64,000 nt of DNA from assembly GCA_029783825.1 (NCBI GenBank), contig JAREIK010001479.1:402102-466101 (forward strand), written 5' to 3'. The notes beneath the pieces are model-generated. The model saw only the letters and a list, made by a program, of their open reading frames with translations, made no database searches and was not told the DNA's origin. This stretch comes from Sapria himalayana (lineage: Eukaryota > Streptophyta > Magnoliopsida > Malpighiales > Rafflesiaceae). The position numbers were made by a program, and so were the translations under genes. Below, piece by piece: positions 12,162 through 26,415 of this stretch. How positions within the stretch are numbered: the stretch's first letter is position 1; each line of letters begins with the position of its first letter.

Positions 12162-12500
12162 TAGATATGTTAATTGGGCTGTGTTCGGTGAGCTTGACTT
12201 GAATTTTGGTGACCTAATCAGGTCATTGTGTCTTGCTAGATATGACACGAATTGGGTACTCGGGTTGTGCCATGCTGGCATGACATCATGGGAGGTTAAT
12301 TTGACATGGTGGAAAAGTCTTCCTTTTTGAGTTGGGCGTGTTGGGTAGTGTCTTTCAGGGCAGTGACATTGGCCAAGGCCAATTAGTCTAGTCACTAGTG
12401 GGCTAGGTAGTGGCTTGTGCTAAATGCTAGTGCCACTAGACTGGAGTCTAGCTTTGGAGTCTGGACTAGCCAGTGCCACTAGTCAATTCTAGTTGTTTCT
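12162..12500. mobile_element. degenerate hAT family A-like fragment
   Basis: It starts TAGATATGTTAATTGGGC, a decayed form of the TAGAGGTGTCAATGGGC end, and continues with the typical GC-richer TTGGGC, GCCATGCTGGCATGAC words. The right end is not clear. The word TGCCACTAG occurs at about 12431 and 12474. No target duplication was found. Confidence 0.4.
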
Positions 12501-12509
12501 ATGGCACTA

Positions 12510-14837
12510 CAGTGACAATGTTATGTTGATGGTTGTAATTAAAATTTTATAGCTAGTGGTCATTGATTTTGTTAATTTTTAAAAATTTAAATAATTAAAA
12601 TAAATTGTACTATATTGTAAATAAAAATGAATAAAAATTATAGTTCAACAAAAAAGTTATATTCATTTTGTAGTGATGATTTAATCATAATCTAATAAAT
12701 AATGATAAATTGAAAATTATAATAGCACAATATGTCATCGACAATAAATACTAGTCCACAACAATATTAACAATATATATTAATTTTATAATAATCATGA
12801 TCAATTTGTGTCTGTATGATTCAGATTGTTATGTTTGATTTTGAAGTTCATAATTATAGTGGTAATCTCAATATTCTCATTGTTGTATGAATAATTATTT
12901 ATTAGAAGTCTTTTCATTTGATTTTGAATATTTATCTTAAAATCTTCCTAGTTCTTTAACCATGATGATTATTTTATTTTATTTGTTTATAATTTTGATA
13001 TTCTATCTGAAATTATATATAGTCATAGAAAAAGTAATTTCCAATACTATGTTAAATATAATAGGGTTAGTAGTTTATATATCATATTAGATAATATAAG
13101 ATATGTCAATTCATATAACTTTTATTAATTTAATATATTTAAATTTTAATTGATATTTAATGATAAGTTGAATTAGTAATTGACATATAAGTACAGAGAT
13201 AATTAATATTATCTCTATATGTTTATATATTACCCAAATATTTATCATTAGCTAACTGAATGATAGTCATTATGTTTGAATATGATATTAAAGTTGGTAT
13301 TTGGAGACTTGCTAAAATTATTATACTTAATATTATAATCTTTAAATATTTTATCTAATTATTGATAAATTATACTATTTAATATAATAGTTTGGTTTAT
13401 GCACTCAAATATATATTTTAATATATTTTTTATTCATTTTATTTTAACTATAAGATTTATATAGATAACTAAATAATAAAAAGATATAAAATAAGATTAT
13501 TATTTTAAATACTTTGTTTTTATCTTAAAAGTCATAACATTAAAATTTAATATTTTTTTATACTTGTTAAATATATTAATTAATCTTATAAATACATTTA
13601 AGTATAATACATGCAGTGAGAGTACACACAGATGAATATATGTTTGCTATAATATATAATTTTTTTAAGAATTTTAAAATGAATTTTTTATTTTATAGTT
13701 TGAATTATTAATTATAAGTTTGTTAATTTTAATATTAATATAATCAGATATTATGTATTGGTAGCTAACATATAAATCAAATACTAGGTAGGTATAATTC
13801 TAAAGATAGTTGATATCAATTTGAAATTTTATTTAGGTTTGCTAATAAATATTTTATATAAACTCTTGTTGTATATTAGATATCTTAAAATATTTTTATG
13901 AATTTTTTATGTTTTTAATATGAGGAAAACTATTTTTTTTTGTTTTACTATTAGATTAATTATGTAATATATACAATTAATATAAAAAATATCAGCTATG
14001 CCCTCATTTATAATAGTTTTAATATATATATATATATATATATATCTATTTATCATGATATTATTATTTAAAGTATCAGTAAATGTAATATTAAAAATTT
14101 TATTTTAAATATTATATTTTTAAAAAAGTTTCATCAGACTCTCATATGTTATGAGGTCATCATGAGGATATATCTCATATAATTCTAAAATTTTTTTATT
14201 TAATTTTCATTTATAATCGATAAATGATCCATGTAAATAAAGTATTATCATGCCTAGTCTAGATGTTGGATATTACAAAGATTTTACTTAAAATATTTTT
14301 AATTATTAATTATTTTTTTAAATTTAAATTTTTTATTAATTAGTTTTTTAATTTACAATATTTTATAATGTCATTTTTATTATTTTACTTAAAAAATCTA
14401 TGATAAACAATTTTGAATTATGTTTGTATAATATAAGATAATATATGATATTTTCAAAATCTAATTAAAAGATCTATGATATCAATTAATTTTTTTATAT
14501 ATTTTCTTTTAAATTTATTATAATAAATGAATGAGCTCAATGAATATGAAATATATCTAATTTTAAAGATTTTACTGTTAGGTTGGGTTTGTCTGGAGTT
14601 CAATATATTCTTTTTTGATATATCTTTTGGGATATGTTTCAAGGTTATCAATGTTACAAATATTTTTATATGTATATATCTTAGGTTTTTATATGTTTTT
14701 TTGTCATTCTTAAAATTTTTATTTTTAAATATTAATTTATGTCGATAATATTAAAGTTCATTTTTTAGGTTTTTAATGCATATGTGTTTAGTTCATGAGG
14801 GAAATTTTAAATTTGGTCTTGGATTTTTTGTTTGAAT
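12510..14837. other. AT-rich intronic DNA
   Basis: No gene or recognised element, only long AT-rich sequence. A (TA)n run lies near 14021-14046. Confidence 0.6.
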
Positions 14838-15703
14838 TGTTGTTTTTATTTATATGTAAGTTTAATTTATTTTCATAATATTTATTATTTATCATTTTCT
14901 AATCTAAGAGATAGGACTGAAAGTAAGAGAAGGAGAATAATATTTTTTTAATATTTTATCTGATATTGTTAATTAAAAATATATCTAAAAATTATTGAAT
15001 AATATAAAATATTTTTAATGTAATGTCTACCTTAATTTTGTGTAACAAATATTTTTTTATCTATCTCATATTTTTGTGTTTAGAAGTCTTAATTTATCAC
15101 CAAAATAACTTTGGTACTTTACTAAATTTAAATAAAAAATGAAATAAAAAATATGGGCACAAATAGGATACTATTGTAATGCTAGAGCTAGGTGAGAAGA
15201 TGAAAGGATATTATAACTAATAGTGAAAAATAAAATATATTAATATATATTATTTATATAATTTTTTTATTAAAAAAGAGATATATATATTTTTAATTTG
15301 TTTAAGGTAAAAATTTGACAGCCGTCTGATTTATATCATCGAGCCTTGAGATATAATTTGATTGTTATAAAAATTATAAAAAAAGTAATTTTTTGTTTTT
15401 TTAATTAGCATGACATGGTAGTGACATATCCTATTTTCTCCTATATACAAACACAAAAACATCCATTTTAAAATCATTATTTTTTAAAAAATGTGGCCTT
15501 ACCACATTTTGTGTAGGCATGTGAGGCATGCATGATGTGTTTGGCATGGAACTAGGCCCATTCAGTCTCAGCCCAGTCTAACACTGCTTGACATGACTTC
15601 TTTCTAGGCATGGTCATGGATTATGTCGTGCCGGGCTTGGCACAATTGAATCATGCTATGCCATTGGTTGTGTATGAGTTGTCCAGCCTACTTGATATTT
15701 CTA
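14838..15703. repeat. dispersed repeat copy 1, ending in a hAT family A-like terminus
   Basis: It pairs with 16573-17367 as a diverged direct repeat. Both share TTCATAATATTTATTATTT at the left, then AAGAGAT.GGA.TG.AA.TAAG, TATCTAAAAATTAT, and ACATTTTGTG before a GC-richer tail. The tail (about 15513-15703) has GGCATG/GGCAC words and ends CCAGCCTACTTGATATTTCTA, a decayed family A right end (CACCTCTA). The left border is approximate. Confidence 0.55.
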
Positions 15704-16572
15704 TGTTTATGTAAGTGAACAAATGATAGTTAATAGATACATGCTTCAATTTGGAGTGAAAAACGAAATTGATTGATAAATATATAGCACTAATATTTTA
15801 TGAGGCAAAAGCCAGATTGATACTTTAGCTTGGGTGGATGATCATTTTATTGACATTTGGTCATTTATTTCTTGGAACATTATGGAAATTGTAATACCAT
15901 TAATATATATTATACATGTAGGTGTAGTGGTTTGATCATCATTAATTCTTACTCATTTGACATTTGTAAAAGTGATGATTTGTAGATTGTATTGATTATA
16001 AGAGATGATCCATGATGCATAGTTATCTTTGGATAGTGATAAGCCCTATTAGCTTTAAACCACTGAAGTTCCTTTGCTACTTGCATGAATTGTGCCAACT
16101 TGGAGGGTGAGTACTTGAGTGAGATATTGGAGTTGCTCATGTGAATGACCAAATGGTTTGTATGATAATACAATATGTATTATTCAAGAGGTATGTATGT
16201 CTCATGAATGACCTAAAAAAATTTATTATTTTGAGACAATTAGTTATAATGAGTGTAAAATTCTTGCTCAAAACAAGATCATGAAAATAGTAAAATATAT
16301 GATTGTGTTGATAAAAATTATAAAAATAGTTGTGAATTGATTCATGTTTAGTGAAAAAACACAATATGAGGAGAAATGTTTATTATATCAATAAATTTGA
16401 TATAAGAATTATCTAACATAAGCCAATAAATTTGGTCACATGGCATGACATAATGAAACTTAAAGATTCTTACAAATAAAATTTTTTTTAGGGCTCAAAA
16501 AAGTTTTATTTCCTTTAATGATAATTATACAACTAACAAGCACCATCAATTGATATAATGAGACTTTTAGTT
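15704..16572. other. AT-rich intronic DNA between the two repeat copies
   Basis: No coding signal was recognised. Short open frames here match no family I know. Confidence 0.5.
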
Positions 16573-17367
16573 AGGTTGTTATTATTATTTATGTTAACGT
16601 TTTATTTATTTTCATAATATTTATTATTTGTAATTTTTTTAAATCAAAGAGATTGGATTGGAAATAAGTGAAAGTGAATAGTATTTTCTTAATTTTTTAC
16701 TTATTATTATTAATTTATTTATTTATCTAAAAATTATCAAATAAAAAAAATATTTTCAATGCAATGTGTACTTAAACTTTATATGACAATATTTTTTTTA
16801 CCTCTACTTTGTATTCTTATATTTGAAAATTATAGGTTATCAACAAAATAATTTGGGCTTTTTGCCCAATTAAAATAAAAAATAAAATAAAAAATTATGA
16901 TCATAGACATAATACTATGACAATATGAGAGCAATAAGAGAAGAGAAGATAATATTATAGATAATAAAAATAAAATATATTAATTATGCTATTTATTAAT
17001 TTTTTATTATAAAATATGTTTAAAATTTTTTTTGAGCTATTGAATGTAATCTAATGGTTATAATAAATAAATAAAGTTTTTTTTTAATTTAGGTTGACAT
17101 GACAATGACTTGTGTTGTCATATCAATGAAAAGTAGTAATTTTGAAATGATTATTTTTTTTTAAAATATGGTTGTCACATTTTGTGCCTACGTGTGAAAC
17201 ATGCACCGTGCCCGGGCTTGGCAAGGCACGATGCTTGTGTGGCCTTGGCACATCATGACTTCCGGATAGGAATTATTTTGGACTGTACTGTGTCGAGTAG
17301 GGCATGACTAAATTATGTCATACCTAGGGCTGTGCTTGACTTACACTACCCACTTGACACTTCTCGA
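16573..17367. repeat. dispersed repeat copy 2, ending in a hAT family A-like terminus
   Basis: Diverged direct copy of 14838-15703, about 1.7 kb downstream. Its GC-richer tail (17190-17367) contains GTGCCCGGGCTTGGCA and ends CCCACTTGACACTTCTCGA, close to the CACTTGACACCTCTA terminus of family A. The left border is where similarity to copy 1 fades. Confidence 0.55.
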
Positions 17368-17389
17368 TCCATTTAGAAGTTCCCAGAGT

Positions 17390-20300
17390 CTTTTAATCTA
17401 AATCTATGCTAAATGGTATTTTGGGATTGCTCCTCAGCAAGGTAAGGATATGCCTTTCACGACAATTAACTTTTATGTCATTCTTTTATTTTATATTTCT
17501 AGATTATTATCTCAGGAGCTAATACTCATATTTCAAGTAGTCATTCCTTTTTTAGTATATATTTTTTTGTTACTTGAGTATTGTGATACTTAATGGTAAT
17601 TCTTTAAAATTTATTGAATATATAATATTTAATTTAGTTTTTTTTTTGTTTCTTTCATGTATTTTGTTTATTTTTATTTGTTTTTTTAATTTTCTTTGTA
17701 AATTATTTTTTTAAACAATTTAATTTTGTTTTTATTTTTTTTAATACATGTTTACAGGTTTTTTTTTAATATATGTTTGGTAGTTTAATATGAGTAAGAG
17801 TTCATTCAATTTGATATACTTAGTTATATGAGATTTTCATTGAGATGCAATTAGAGATTATTTTATTTATCTGATTATATTTATTTATGTCTGCTCATAA
17901 TATACATAAATATTTTTTTTTTCATGTTAGATCATATGTATTTTTTATTTTTTAGGTATTTTATAAAATAACAAAAATTATTAAACTATCACTTAGCTTC
18001 GGGATGAAACCTATTTGACATGAATTAAGTTTGAAAAACTCTTTAATGATAAGTATATCTGCAAGATCATTACAATAGCAAATATCCAAGAGTTCATAAA
18101 GATAATTAAAGGTAATAGGAGTGTGACTGAGTATGAGGCAATTTTTTTGAGCCGACATATTTTTGTTTATTATATGGTTGATGTTGTGAGTCAACATGTC
18201 TAATATTTCAAGAGCTCAAATTTTATCTGTATTTGAAGATGATTCCTTTACTTTGTAGGTATACTGAACTTGTTTAAAGGATTCTCTTAGTAGAATAAGA
18301 GGAATGATACTTTTGCATATATATGTAAATAAAAAAGAAAAGTTCAGACCTAGCTAAAAAGTTTAATTTTTCAGTTCTTCATTGAAAGGAAACCATAGAC
18401 TTTTTGCCCTACTCATACTATCTTGGGGTGATGTTATTTTCTTGAGCCATGAGCTAATAATTTCCTTGGGAGTAGATCATGCTTAATGGAATAAAATATT
18501 TTGGTTGTGTTCGAGAAGGGCATATAAGAGGGATTTTCTTCAGTGATTCTAGCAAGTGAGATCACATGCAATTAATTTGATGCTAAGGGACATTACTTTA
18601 GCTTAGTTTACAAGACTTCAAGGTTGAAGTCATCTCGATCAGTAGGATCCCTCTATGTACAATGTTTTATAGACAAGGAAAGAAAAAAAGAAGATGATTA
18701 TGATTAATTGATGGTTTTTTTCTATCTTGTTTATTGTAGAGAAGGAGCTTGTTGTAGATACTTTGATGGAAGACATGTTCAATTGTTTATAGTTCATGAG
18801 CATGAATTTTATTTGATACTAATTATTCACATTCTTTTTTTACCTTGTAATAGTATAGATCATTTTGACAGGAAGAGAAAATATGTCTTGTTATGTGAGT
18901 TTACCTTGAGATATTGATGAGAATGAGAGTGGTTATTTATAAGTTGACATTATTACTAGAGTATACTTATGTACATGATATGTTTTGAATCTCAATATTA
19001 TGTATTACACTATTGTGCTCTTGTAGGAGGACCGAGGACGTGACATTAAAGTACACTTGTTCAGATCCTAGTCCAGAAAACACATGTGCTGAGAAATAAG
19101 TTGATTAACTCGATGAAAGTTCTTTGCATGAACCACAAAGTGAAAGAAGGGATTTGGAAAATAGTGAAAAATAAATTCAATTTGCTAGTTTTGAAGTCTT
19201 GGATAAAAAATTAGACAAGTTTCACTTTAAAATTTTTTTTATCTTCTCCCAATCATCTCTTACCAATTTTAAGATAGATGCATATGACAAACTTTCATAC
19301 TAGCTAATCATCTTAATAGTGATTATGATTAGACATATTTAATTTTTTAGTTCTTATGAGATCCGGTGTATTGATAATGGTTTAAATGCATCTAAATAAA
19401 AAATTAGATAAGTTTGAACCTCATATTTAATTTGGTTATTTTATCCTTAGATGAAAGATAATTTTTATTTCTTTTATTTTTTTTTTAATTTATAATTTTT
19501 TCTCTTTTATTTTCTTTCTTGATAATTTATTTTTTCTTGATTTTTGATAAAAAATTATTTTATGAAATAATTACGCTAAAAAATTTCTAATTTTCAATCA
19601 AAAATAATAATGACTATAATCTTAAAAAGGAATATTCAATATTAGAGTTAAAATATATTTTTATTTTTATTTTCTTACTTAATTCATTAAATTAGGCTTC
19701 AAATTGGATAAATTCTCATTTTTATTTTCTTATTCTTTTAGTTTGAGGTTAACTTTAGTTTATAGAGCTTGATTTGAAATATTAAGAATATGTTTTGTGA
19801 GTTAAGGTTTGGAAAAACTTAGTAAACATATAAAATGTCTAGAAATTCATGTAAAAAATTTGTATTTTATATTATTTGTTACATATATATACTTTTTGAT
19901 ATGTAGTATTAGGTGTGTTATAAATTATTTTTTTTGTTTTTAAAAAATGTGTTTTATAAACTTTATATTATTTAATAAAAATATATGATTTGTTAGAAAA
20001 TTATGAATTTAATATAATGATATAATTTTTTAATAAATTTAAAAAATCATTTATATTTGTATTTATATGAGAAAAATATTTTCTAAAAATACAAAAATAT
20101 TATTTGGTTGTGTTTATGATATGAAAATTATGTTTGATGAATTATATGATTTATTTTGAAATAAAAATATGTTAATATGTATATTTAAAATTTTATATTG
20201 AATATTTTAAATTATATAATATTTAAAATTAAATGTTAATGATTTTAAAAAAAATACATGTCTCAGGCATGAGATTTTAAGATGGCTATTAATCCTGACT

Positions 20301-20540
20301 AAAATATAGTAAGCTACAAATGTAAGAATACACACAAAGATGTGTATTTGATATGCACTTGGGATAAACTCCCTTCTGTGCTCATTGTGGATTCCTCTAT
20401 GTGGAAATGATAGTAATCGAACTAGAAATTAATAAATCTCTTGTCAATCTTTGGATTGTGAGAGTTAGTGTTTGTGTTCTTAGTAGCAATGGTAGCTAGG
20501 TTGGATCTAATAGATTAATTTTTCTTTCTATATATTTTTT
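17390..20540 (+). mobile_element. decayed gypsy-like retroelement, copy X
   Basis: Around 18005-18180 the plus strand reads KFEKLFNDKYICKIITI, then EFIKIIKGNRSVTEYEAIF. This resembles retrotransposon Gag (family form: FN.KYF......EF..L.QG..SV.EYE..F). About 2.3 kb downstream (19560-20540) is a noncoding block that also follows the Gag-like part of copy Y at 22110-24700 in the same order. Shared words include GACTATAATCTTAA, TTTGAGGTT and TTATCCTGACTAAAATAT. No reverse transcriptase or integrase was recognised and no LTR border could be set. Stops break the Gag frame. Confidence 0.45.
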
Positions 20541-21299
20541 ATAGTCAGTATATGTATACATATATATTTGGATATTTAAAATTTATTTTTAAACTCTTAA
20601 ATTGTACATTAGAAAATATTGTGATAATGGATATAAGACATGAATCTTTTCATGTTTTTTTTTTTGAGTTTTACCTAATGGACACTAGTTACTCATCAAT
20701 ATCTTTTTGAGGTGTAGGAAATAGTGACTATCAATTTCAAATTTGAACTTTGCATTATTGTGTGAGAGTTTTGATTGACTTTTTAATTTAATTATATTTG
20801 AAATTTTGTTATGTATTTGGTCACAGAGGTAACTTTGTAAATAATTTTGGTTGCATATCAATGCTATCACTTAGGAGTTTATGCATATCTGTGGTATTTT
20901 TTGAAATTTGATCCATTTTAAATAGTTGAATATGAAAGATTTTGACCGAGTTTTCTTGTTATAACTTGTTTTCACTAATTTTTTGTGGTTATGAGTAAAA
21001 AAAAGAATATAAAAAATAGGAAGGAAAGAAAATATTAATTTGTATGTAGTTTTCTGTAGATTGGTAGTTGATCACTTGTGGCACTTTTCATAATACAAGT
21101 TTTTCATGGGTTTTTAATTAAATTTATTTGTTTTGGATTCATATTCCTAATAAATCCTTTTCTATTATTTTTATATGTCCTATATGTGTAAATTATTTAT
21201 TTCATGAAATATATTTTTCAAAAATGCAAAAATCATTTATATTGACTTTTAAAATCATTCAAAAATGCTAAAATCAAACCTAGCCATTCATGAATTCTG
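20541..21299. other. AT-rich intronic DNA
   Basis: No gene was recognised. It may be retroelement-derived, since it lies between the two gypsy-like copies, but I could not show it. Confidence 0.5.
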
Positions 21300-21307
21300 T
21301 GTGTGAG

Positions 21308-22094
21308 TAGAGTTTTTAAAAGCCTTTTTATGACGGGCCTTTACGTGCGCCTCAACGCGAGATATTCGTAAATGCCTCAAGGTGTTAAAAAAAGCGTGGA
21401 GCTCTATGGAGCTCCAACTTAGAGACAGAGCTTCAACAAGGACCTCCAGGAAGATCCATCAAGCTTTTCGTAGAGCAAGGAAGAGGGGCAAGGGCGAGGG
21501 GAGAGGGCGAGGGCGAGGGGAGAGGGCGAGGGCGAGGGGAGAGGGCGAGGGGAGAGGGCGAGGGGAGAGGGCAAGGGGAGAGGGCGATGGTGAGGGGCAA
21601 GGGCAAGGGCGAGGGAAAGAAGAGAGATGCCATACTATTTTAAATTTATTAAAATTTAAAATAATATTTTAATTTGATAATTTGATAAAATTATCAAATT
21701 AATAAATAATATTAATTATAAAATATTTCATACTATTTATTAATGAAAAAAAAATTTAATTTTTTAATTTGATAATGTTAAAATTATTTTAAATTTATTA
21801 AAATTTAATATATTATAAAATATTTATTAAAGTGTTTCATAATATTTTATTTTATTTTTAATATATTTTAAAATACTAATTAATTATATTTATAGTCAAG
21901 ATGAGTCTTAAAAATATTTTTTAAAACATTAATTTTTCATATTTTTATTTATGTTATTTTATTTTATATATTTTAAAATATTAATAAATTATATATTATG
22001 ATGCTCAAAAATTTATATCTTAACTCCTCGAGACTTACACATTGTTTCATGAACACAAAAATACTCTGCATTACACTTTTATTTTTAAAAACTG
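21308..22094. mobile_element. hAT family C non-autonomous element
   Basis: 787 bp with inverted ends (TAGAGTTTTTAAAAG; the other end read inward CAGTTTTTAAAAA). It is flanked by TGTGTGAG at 21300-21307 and 22095-22102; the shared flank extends to 11 bp, CTGTGTGTGAG. The left subterminal part has GTGCGCCTCAACGCGAGA. The right has GAGACTTACACATTGTTTCATGAACA, which resembles the 3' end of the hAT fragment at 62390-62515. A related element is at 40388-41125. The interior carries a purine-rich minisatellite (21476-21612). It carries no transposase. Confidence 0.65.
21476..21612. repeat. purine-rich GAGGGC minisatellite
   Basis: Tandem, imperfect GAGGGCGAGGGGAGAGGGCGAG-type units (6-bp and 12-18-bp phases) lying inside the family C element. 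One strand is almost pure purine. It gives a spurious Arg/Gly/Glu open frame on + and a Pro/Ser/Leu frame on -. A shorter related tract lies at 40636-40731 in the sister element. Confidence 0.9.
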
Positions 22095-22109
22095 TGTGTG
22101 AGTGCTTGA

Positions 22110-24700
22110 AGGTTATGATAACTTTGAGTGGTATTAGAGGTAGAATTTTATAATTACACTGTGTGCGCGTGTATTGTTAAGTATGCTGATATGATAAGTC
22201 ATTGTCATTTACTTGTTTGTGAATTTGATGTATTAAACACTTGTAGGTTTGTGACATTCATTGAATTTTCTCTTATATTGTTTCTAAGGCACCCCAACAT
22301 TAGTTTGTGGGTCCAGACTTGGTAGAATGGGCATTTATATTTTAGACTTTACAGAGAGTGGAAAAAAATGTTTGGCCAGATTGCATAGAAAATTGTCATG
22401 GCTCCTAGAGCAATAACATTGGATAGTCTTCAATTGCTATTGGAGCAGGAGGAAATATGTTGAAGGGCATAAAATTTAAATGAGTTTTGTAAGAAGAGGA
22501 CTCATTATTTCAATGATAAGCTTGATTCTTTCATTGATAGTCCTAACTAATTTTGGTAAAGTGGAGATGTAGAATTTAGGAGTCTAGATAAATCTCTAGA
22601 TTCATGTTAACTTTAATATTTATTTGGGGAGTTAGATTTTTGGTGGAAATATATCACTGGCTTCGGGATATAATCCATTTGACATGTGTAAAACCTAAAG
22701 ATTTCTTTAATAATAAGTACTTTGAATTCTTTATTTGTATTAATAGATGATATCTTTACAATTTTGTGGATATGACGTGCTCATAGAAATGATTCTTTTG
22801 GTAGATAAGAAAGAGATGATACTTTGCATATAAAAAGGAAGTTCAATTGAGGCCAAAAAGATAAATTTTTTGGTTCTTTATCAAAAAGAAGATCATTGAC
22901 TTCTTGCCCTACTTGTACTGCTTTGCGGTGATGTTCTTTTTTTGAGCCACAATGTAGTAACTTTTTCAATGGTGAATTACATTTTAATTGAATAAATTTT
23001 TTTGGTTGTGATTGAGATGGACACATAAAGAGTGATAGTCCTACGTACAATGCTTCGTAGGCAAGGAAGGAAAAATGAAAAATGACTATAACTCACGGAT
23101 GAGCTTTCACCATCTTGCCTACTATACATGAGCTAGTTGCGGATGCTGTGATGAAAGGTATACTTTTTGTTTGTAATACTTGAGTATGTGTTTTATTTGA
23201 CGCTGATATTACTCATTTTTTTCTTTCTTGCTTATTTGTAAATGTTTTGGGCATGCAATTTGAGGAATTAAAATCTAGTTTGTGTGTTGTCTCTCTATTG
23301 TGTAGTTCAGTTTTAGTTAGTAATATGTGTAGAAATTATGAATTTCAATTTGGTGGTTTGTCTTTTTGTGTGAATCTTTAATTCTTGAAATATTTCAGAT
23401 ATGATATAATCTTTGATATGGATTGACTATCAGAATTTTGGGATGTGCTTGATTATTACAAGGGATGAGTCAGTATAAGTTTGTAAAAAATTTGTTTTGT
23501 TTAAAATCGATGTTAGTTTTTGCTATTATATTTTAATGGTTTGTTTTGTGAAAAATTTAAGTAGAATCTTGTGATATATTCTTTTGAATAAGATTAGAGG
23601 AAATAATAAAAATAAAATTCATTTGTCTCAAGTGTTGATTGTATAAAAGGTTTTTATATATTTGGTGCTATGAATTGACTAAATTTCTATTTTTCTATAT
23701 TGAATGACACTAGTTGAGTTGAAATAACTATAAAAAATAGTGATAGAAAGACTTTAATCTTGATAAGGAAGATTAATATTGAAGTGAGTTGATATATTTT
23801 TATTTTTTTGTTTGATTTAAGTTATTCTTCAACTTAAGTAAATTATAATTTTTATTTTCTAATCTTTTGGTTTGAGGTTGAATTTAGGGTACATAGCTCT
23901 CTTTGAATTATTGAAGTTATGTTTTGATGGTTAAGGTTTGAAAAAGTTTGTTTAAGATAGTAAATCTCTAAAAATTTATATGGAAATTTTATATTTTTAG
24001 TTATATATACATATTTTTTGATGCGTGATGTTGTGTATTTTTATACATTATTTTTTTTTATTTCTTTGAAATGAATTTACTGAATTTTATATCATTTAAT
24101 TAAGATATATAATGGATTAATGAAAATTCATGAATTTGATATCATGAATTGATTTTTTGATAAATTTAAAATTGTATATATCCTTATATTTTTAAGAGGA
24201 AAATAGTTTTATAAAAAATTGGAATATAATATTTGTTTGTGTAAATTATATTAAAATCATGGTTGATGAATTACATGACTAATTTTAAAATGAGAATATA
24301 CCGATATGCATGTGTAATACTATATGAAATATTTTGATTCTATTAGATTTCTATGATATTTTGAATCAAATTTGAATAATTTATAAAAATGTACTTTTGA
24401 ATATTAGGTTTTGAGATGATTATTTATCCTGACTAAAATATTGTGAGCTAAAACTAAAAGAATATCTATGAAGAAAAGAATTAGATATGTCATTTGGAGA
24501 ATGATCCAAATCTCCTGGTTTGCTTATGATGAATTTTCACTATGTAGAGGCGGTGATCATTGTGCTAGAAATTGATAAACTCTTTTTGGGCTTTTGGATT
24601 GTTGGATTACTGTGTGTTTTCAATGGGGATGGTAGCTTGCTAGGAGTTAACATGTTAGTTTTTTTCTCTATATACCTCATGATGGTCTAATAAGTTTTGA
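22110..24700 (+). mobile_element. decayed gypsy-like retroelement, copy Y
   Basis: The Gag-like part includes MAPRAITLDSLQLLLEQEE near 22398-22455 and FGGNISLASGYNPFDM near 22635-22690, in place of the WW...FW.F.. block of Gag; the frame is broken. The part from about 22650 to 23100 follows copy X at 17990-18700 (GGCTTCGGGAT, CTTGCCCTACT, TTTGAGCCA). The noncoding block 23700-24690 follows 19560-20540. No polymerase genes were seen. A family C element (21308-22094) lies at its left edge. Confidence 0.45.
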
Positions 24701-26407
24701 TATACATAAATTATGTATGTTTATGAAAATGAAATGAGATTGAAAAATTAATATAACATATACTATTTCTAGCACTAAGCTAAAGTAATGCTTATCATTC
24801 TATCCTATAATATCTGTATTATTATTATTATTATTATCATTTTCTTATAAATATTATCTATTATGATACTCATCATGTTCATACTTTCATATGGTCTACA
24901 ATCATCATCACTATTTTTACCAATACACATTCTCAAAGTTATTAGGTGAGACATTTGATTTTTTTTTCTTTATGTCCTGCGTTTATATTGTAATAACTCA
25001 CCTAAACATATCAATTTATGTGTAATCTTTCAAGTAATTCATCTCATCGTGTCTTTCATAATCTTTATATAAGTTTTTTTAATGATTTCTCCTTTTTATA
25101 TCATACACAAACTTGTCAATTTATATATTTTATAATTTCATTCATTCATAATTTACTTTTCACATAGCCAAATCACATAAGATGCAGCTCTTTTTTTTAT
25201 TATTATTTATTGACATGATGTCAAGATATTTTTTAATAATAATATTATTTTTTTCTTGTGAGTTTTATCACATTTTCATTTTTGTTATGATCATATAATG
25301 AATATCAAATCTTCTAGTAGACTACCATTCTAATTTATAAAAAACTATTAGGCTAATAATTATCTTAAAATATATTTTTTATTCTTGCTATTTTTTTTTT
25401 TTACATTAAACTCATGATATCATCTATCATTTCATCAAAATGCTTCATTAATTTAATCTATATCACTATTGCTTTGTTATTCTTTTAAAATATAGATCCT
25501 AAATAGTGAAAAAAATCATACATTAAGTCAAATTTTTTAATACAACTGAATTATCTATTCCAATTGATTCAAAGCTAAAACCATAAATTAGATATATATT
25601 TTTCAGTACACTAATTTTAAAACCCCTACTCTCTATTGTATAATATTACTACCTATCTAATTTATTATTAGGATTTTACTAGTTTTTCAATTAAAGACAA
25701 TATTATTTATAAATAATATGATCTAAAGTATCTCGTTTAAAAAATAATTTATCAACTCATTTATGACCAAAAGACAAAGATGATAACTTTAAGTTTATAT
25801 TTTAATATAATCTTATTGAGATTGGAAATTCATTTCCTATGTTACCTATATGGAAACACTTGAGATAGTAATGTCATATATATCTTTGACAATATCACTA
25901 TAACAATGAGTCACATTTTATATTCTATGAATCATCAACATTAAGTTTTGATAAAGTTTGTGAATTATTTTTTCTAAATCGATATTTAATCAAATATGAA
26001 AATTATTATTATGCTCTATATATTTTTTTATAAATTTCTAATCAAGTAAATATCTTTAATAATATAGTAGCCATATCTGACAAAACAAAATTAAAATATT
26101 GTTTGATATAGTGATTAAAATTATGAGGCTTTTGACCATTTTCCAATACTCTATTGCATGATTCATAAGTTTTAATTTTATATAATTCAACAAATTTTTA
26201 TTTTTATAAGCTTGCATCACAAAATGGTGACTCATGAGTTTGATATTTTTGTTGTATTCAAAGTCTTTATAAATTCATAATTTAACATTCAATTCAATCT
26301 TTTTATATATATTTCAGTGTTTCACTTAAGAGTTATATTTGCCCTAATTATTTATTTTTATTTATAATATAAAATAAATTTCTTTTTTCCCCATGTACTA
26401 TGTATGT
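24701..26407. other. AT-rich intronic DNA
   Basis: No domain was recognised on either strand. A short ATT run lies near 24812-24838. The sequence may be an old retroelement, but I have no motif to support this. Confidence 0.5.
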
Positions 26408-26415
26408 GATAAACT

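Noticed and set aside
21382..21672. Arg/Gly/Glu-rich frame resembling an RGG protein
   Set aside because: It is the purine minisatellite inside a MITE-like element.
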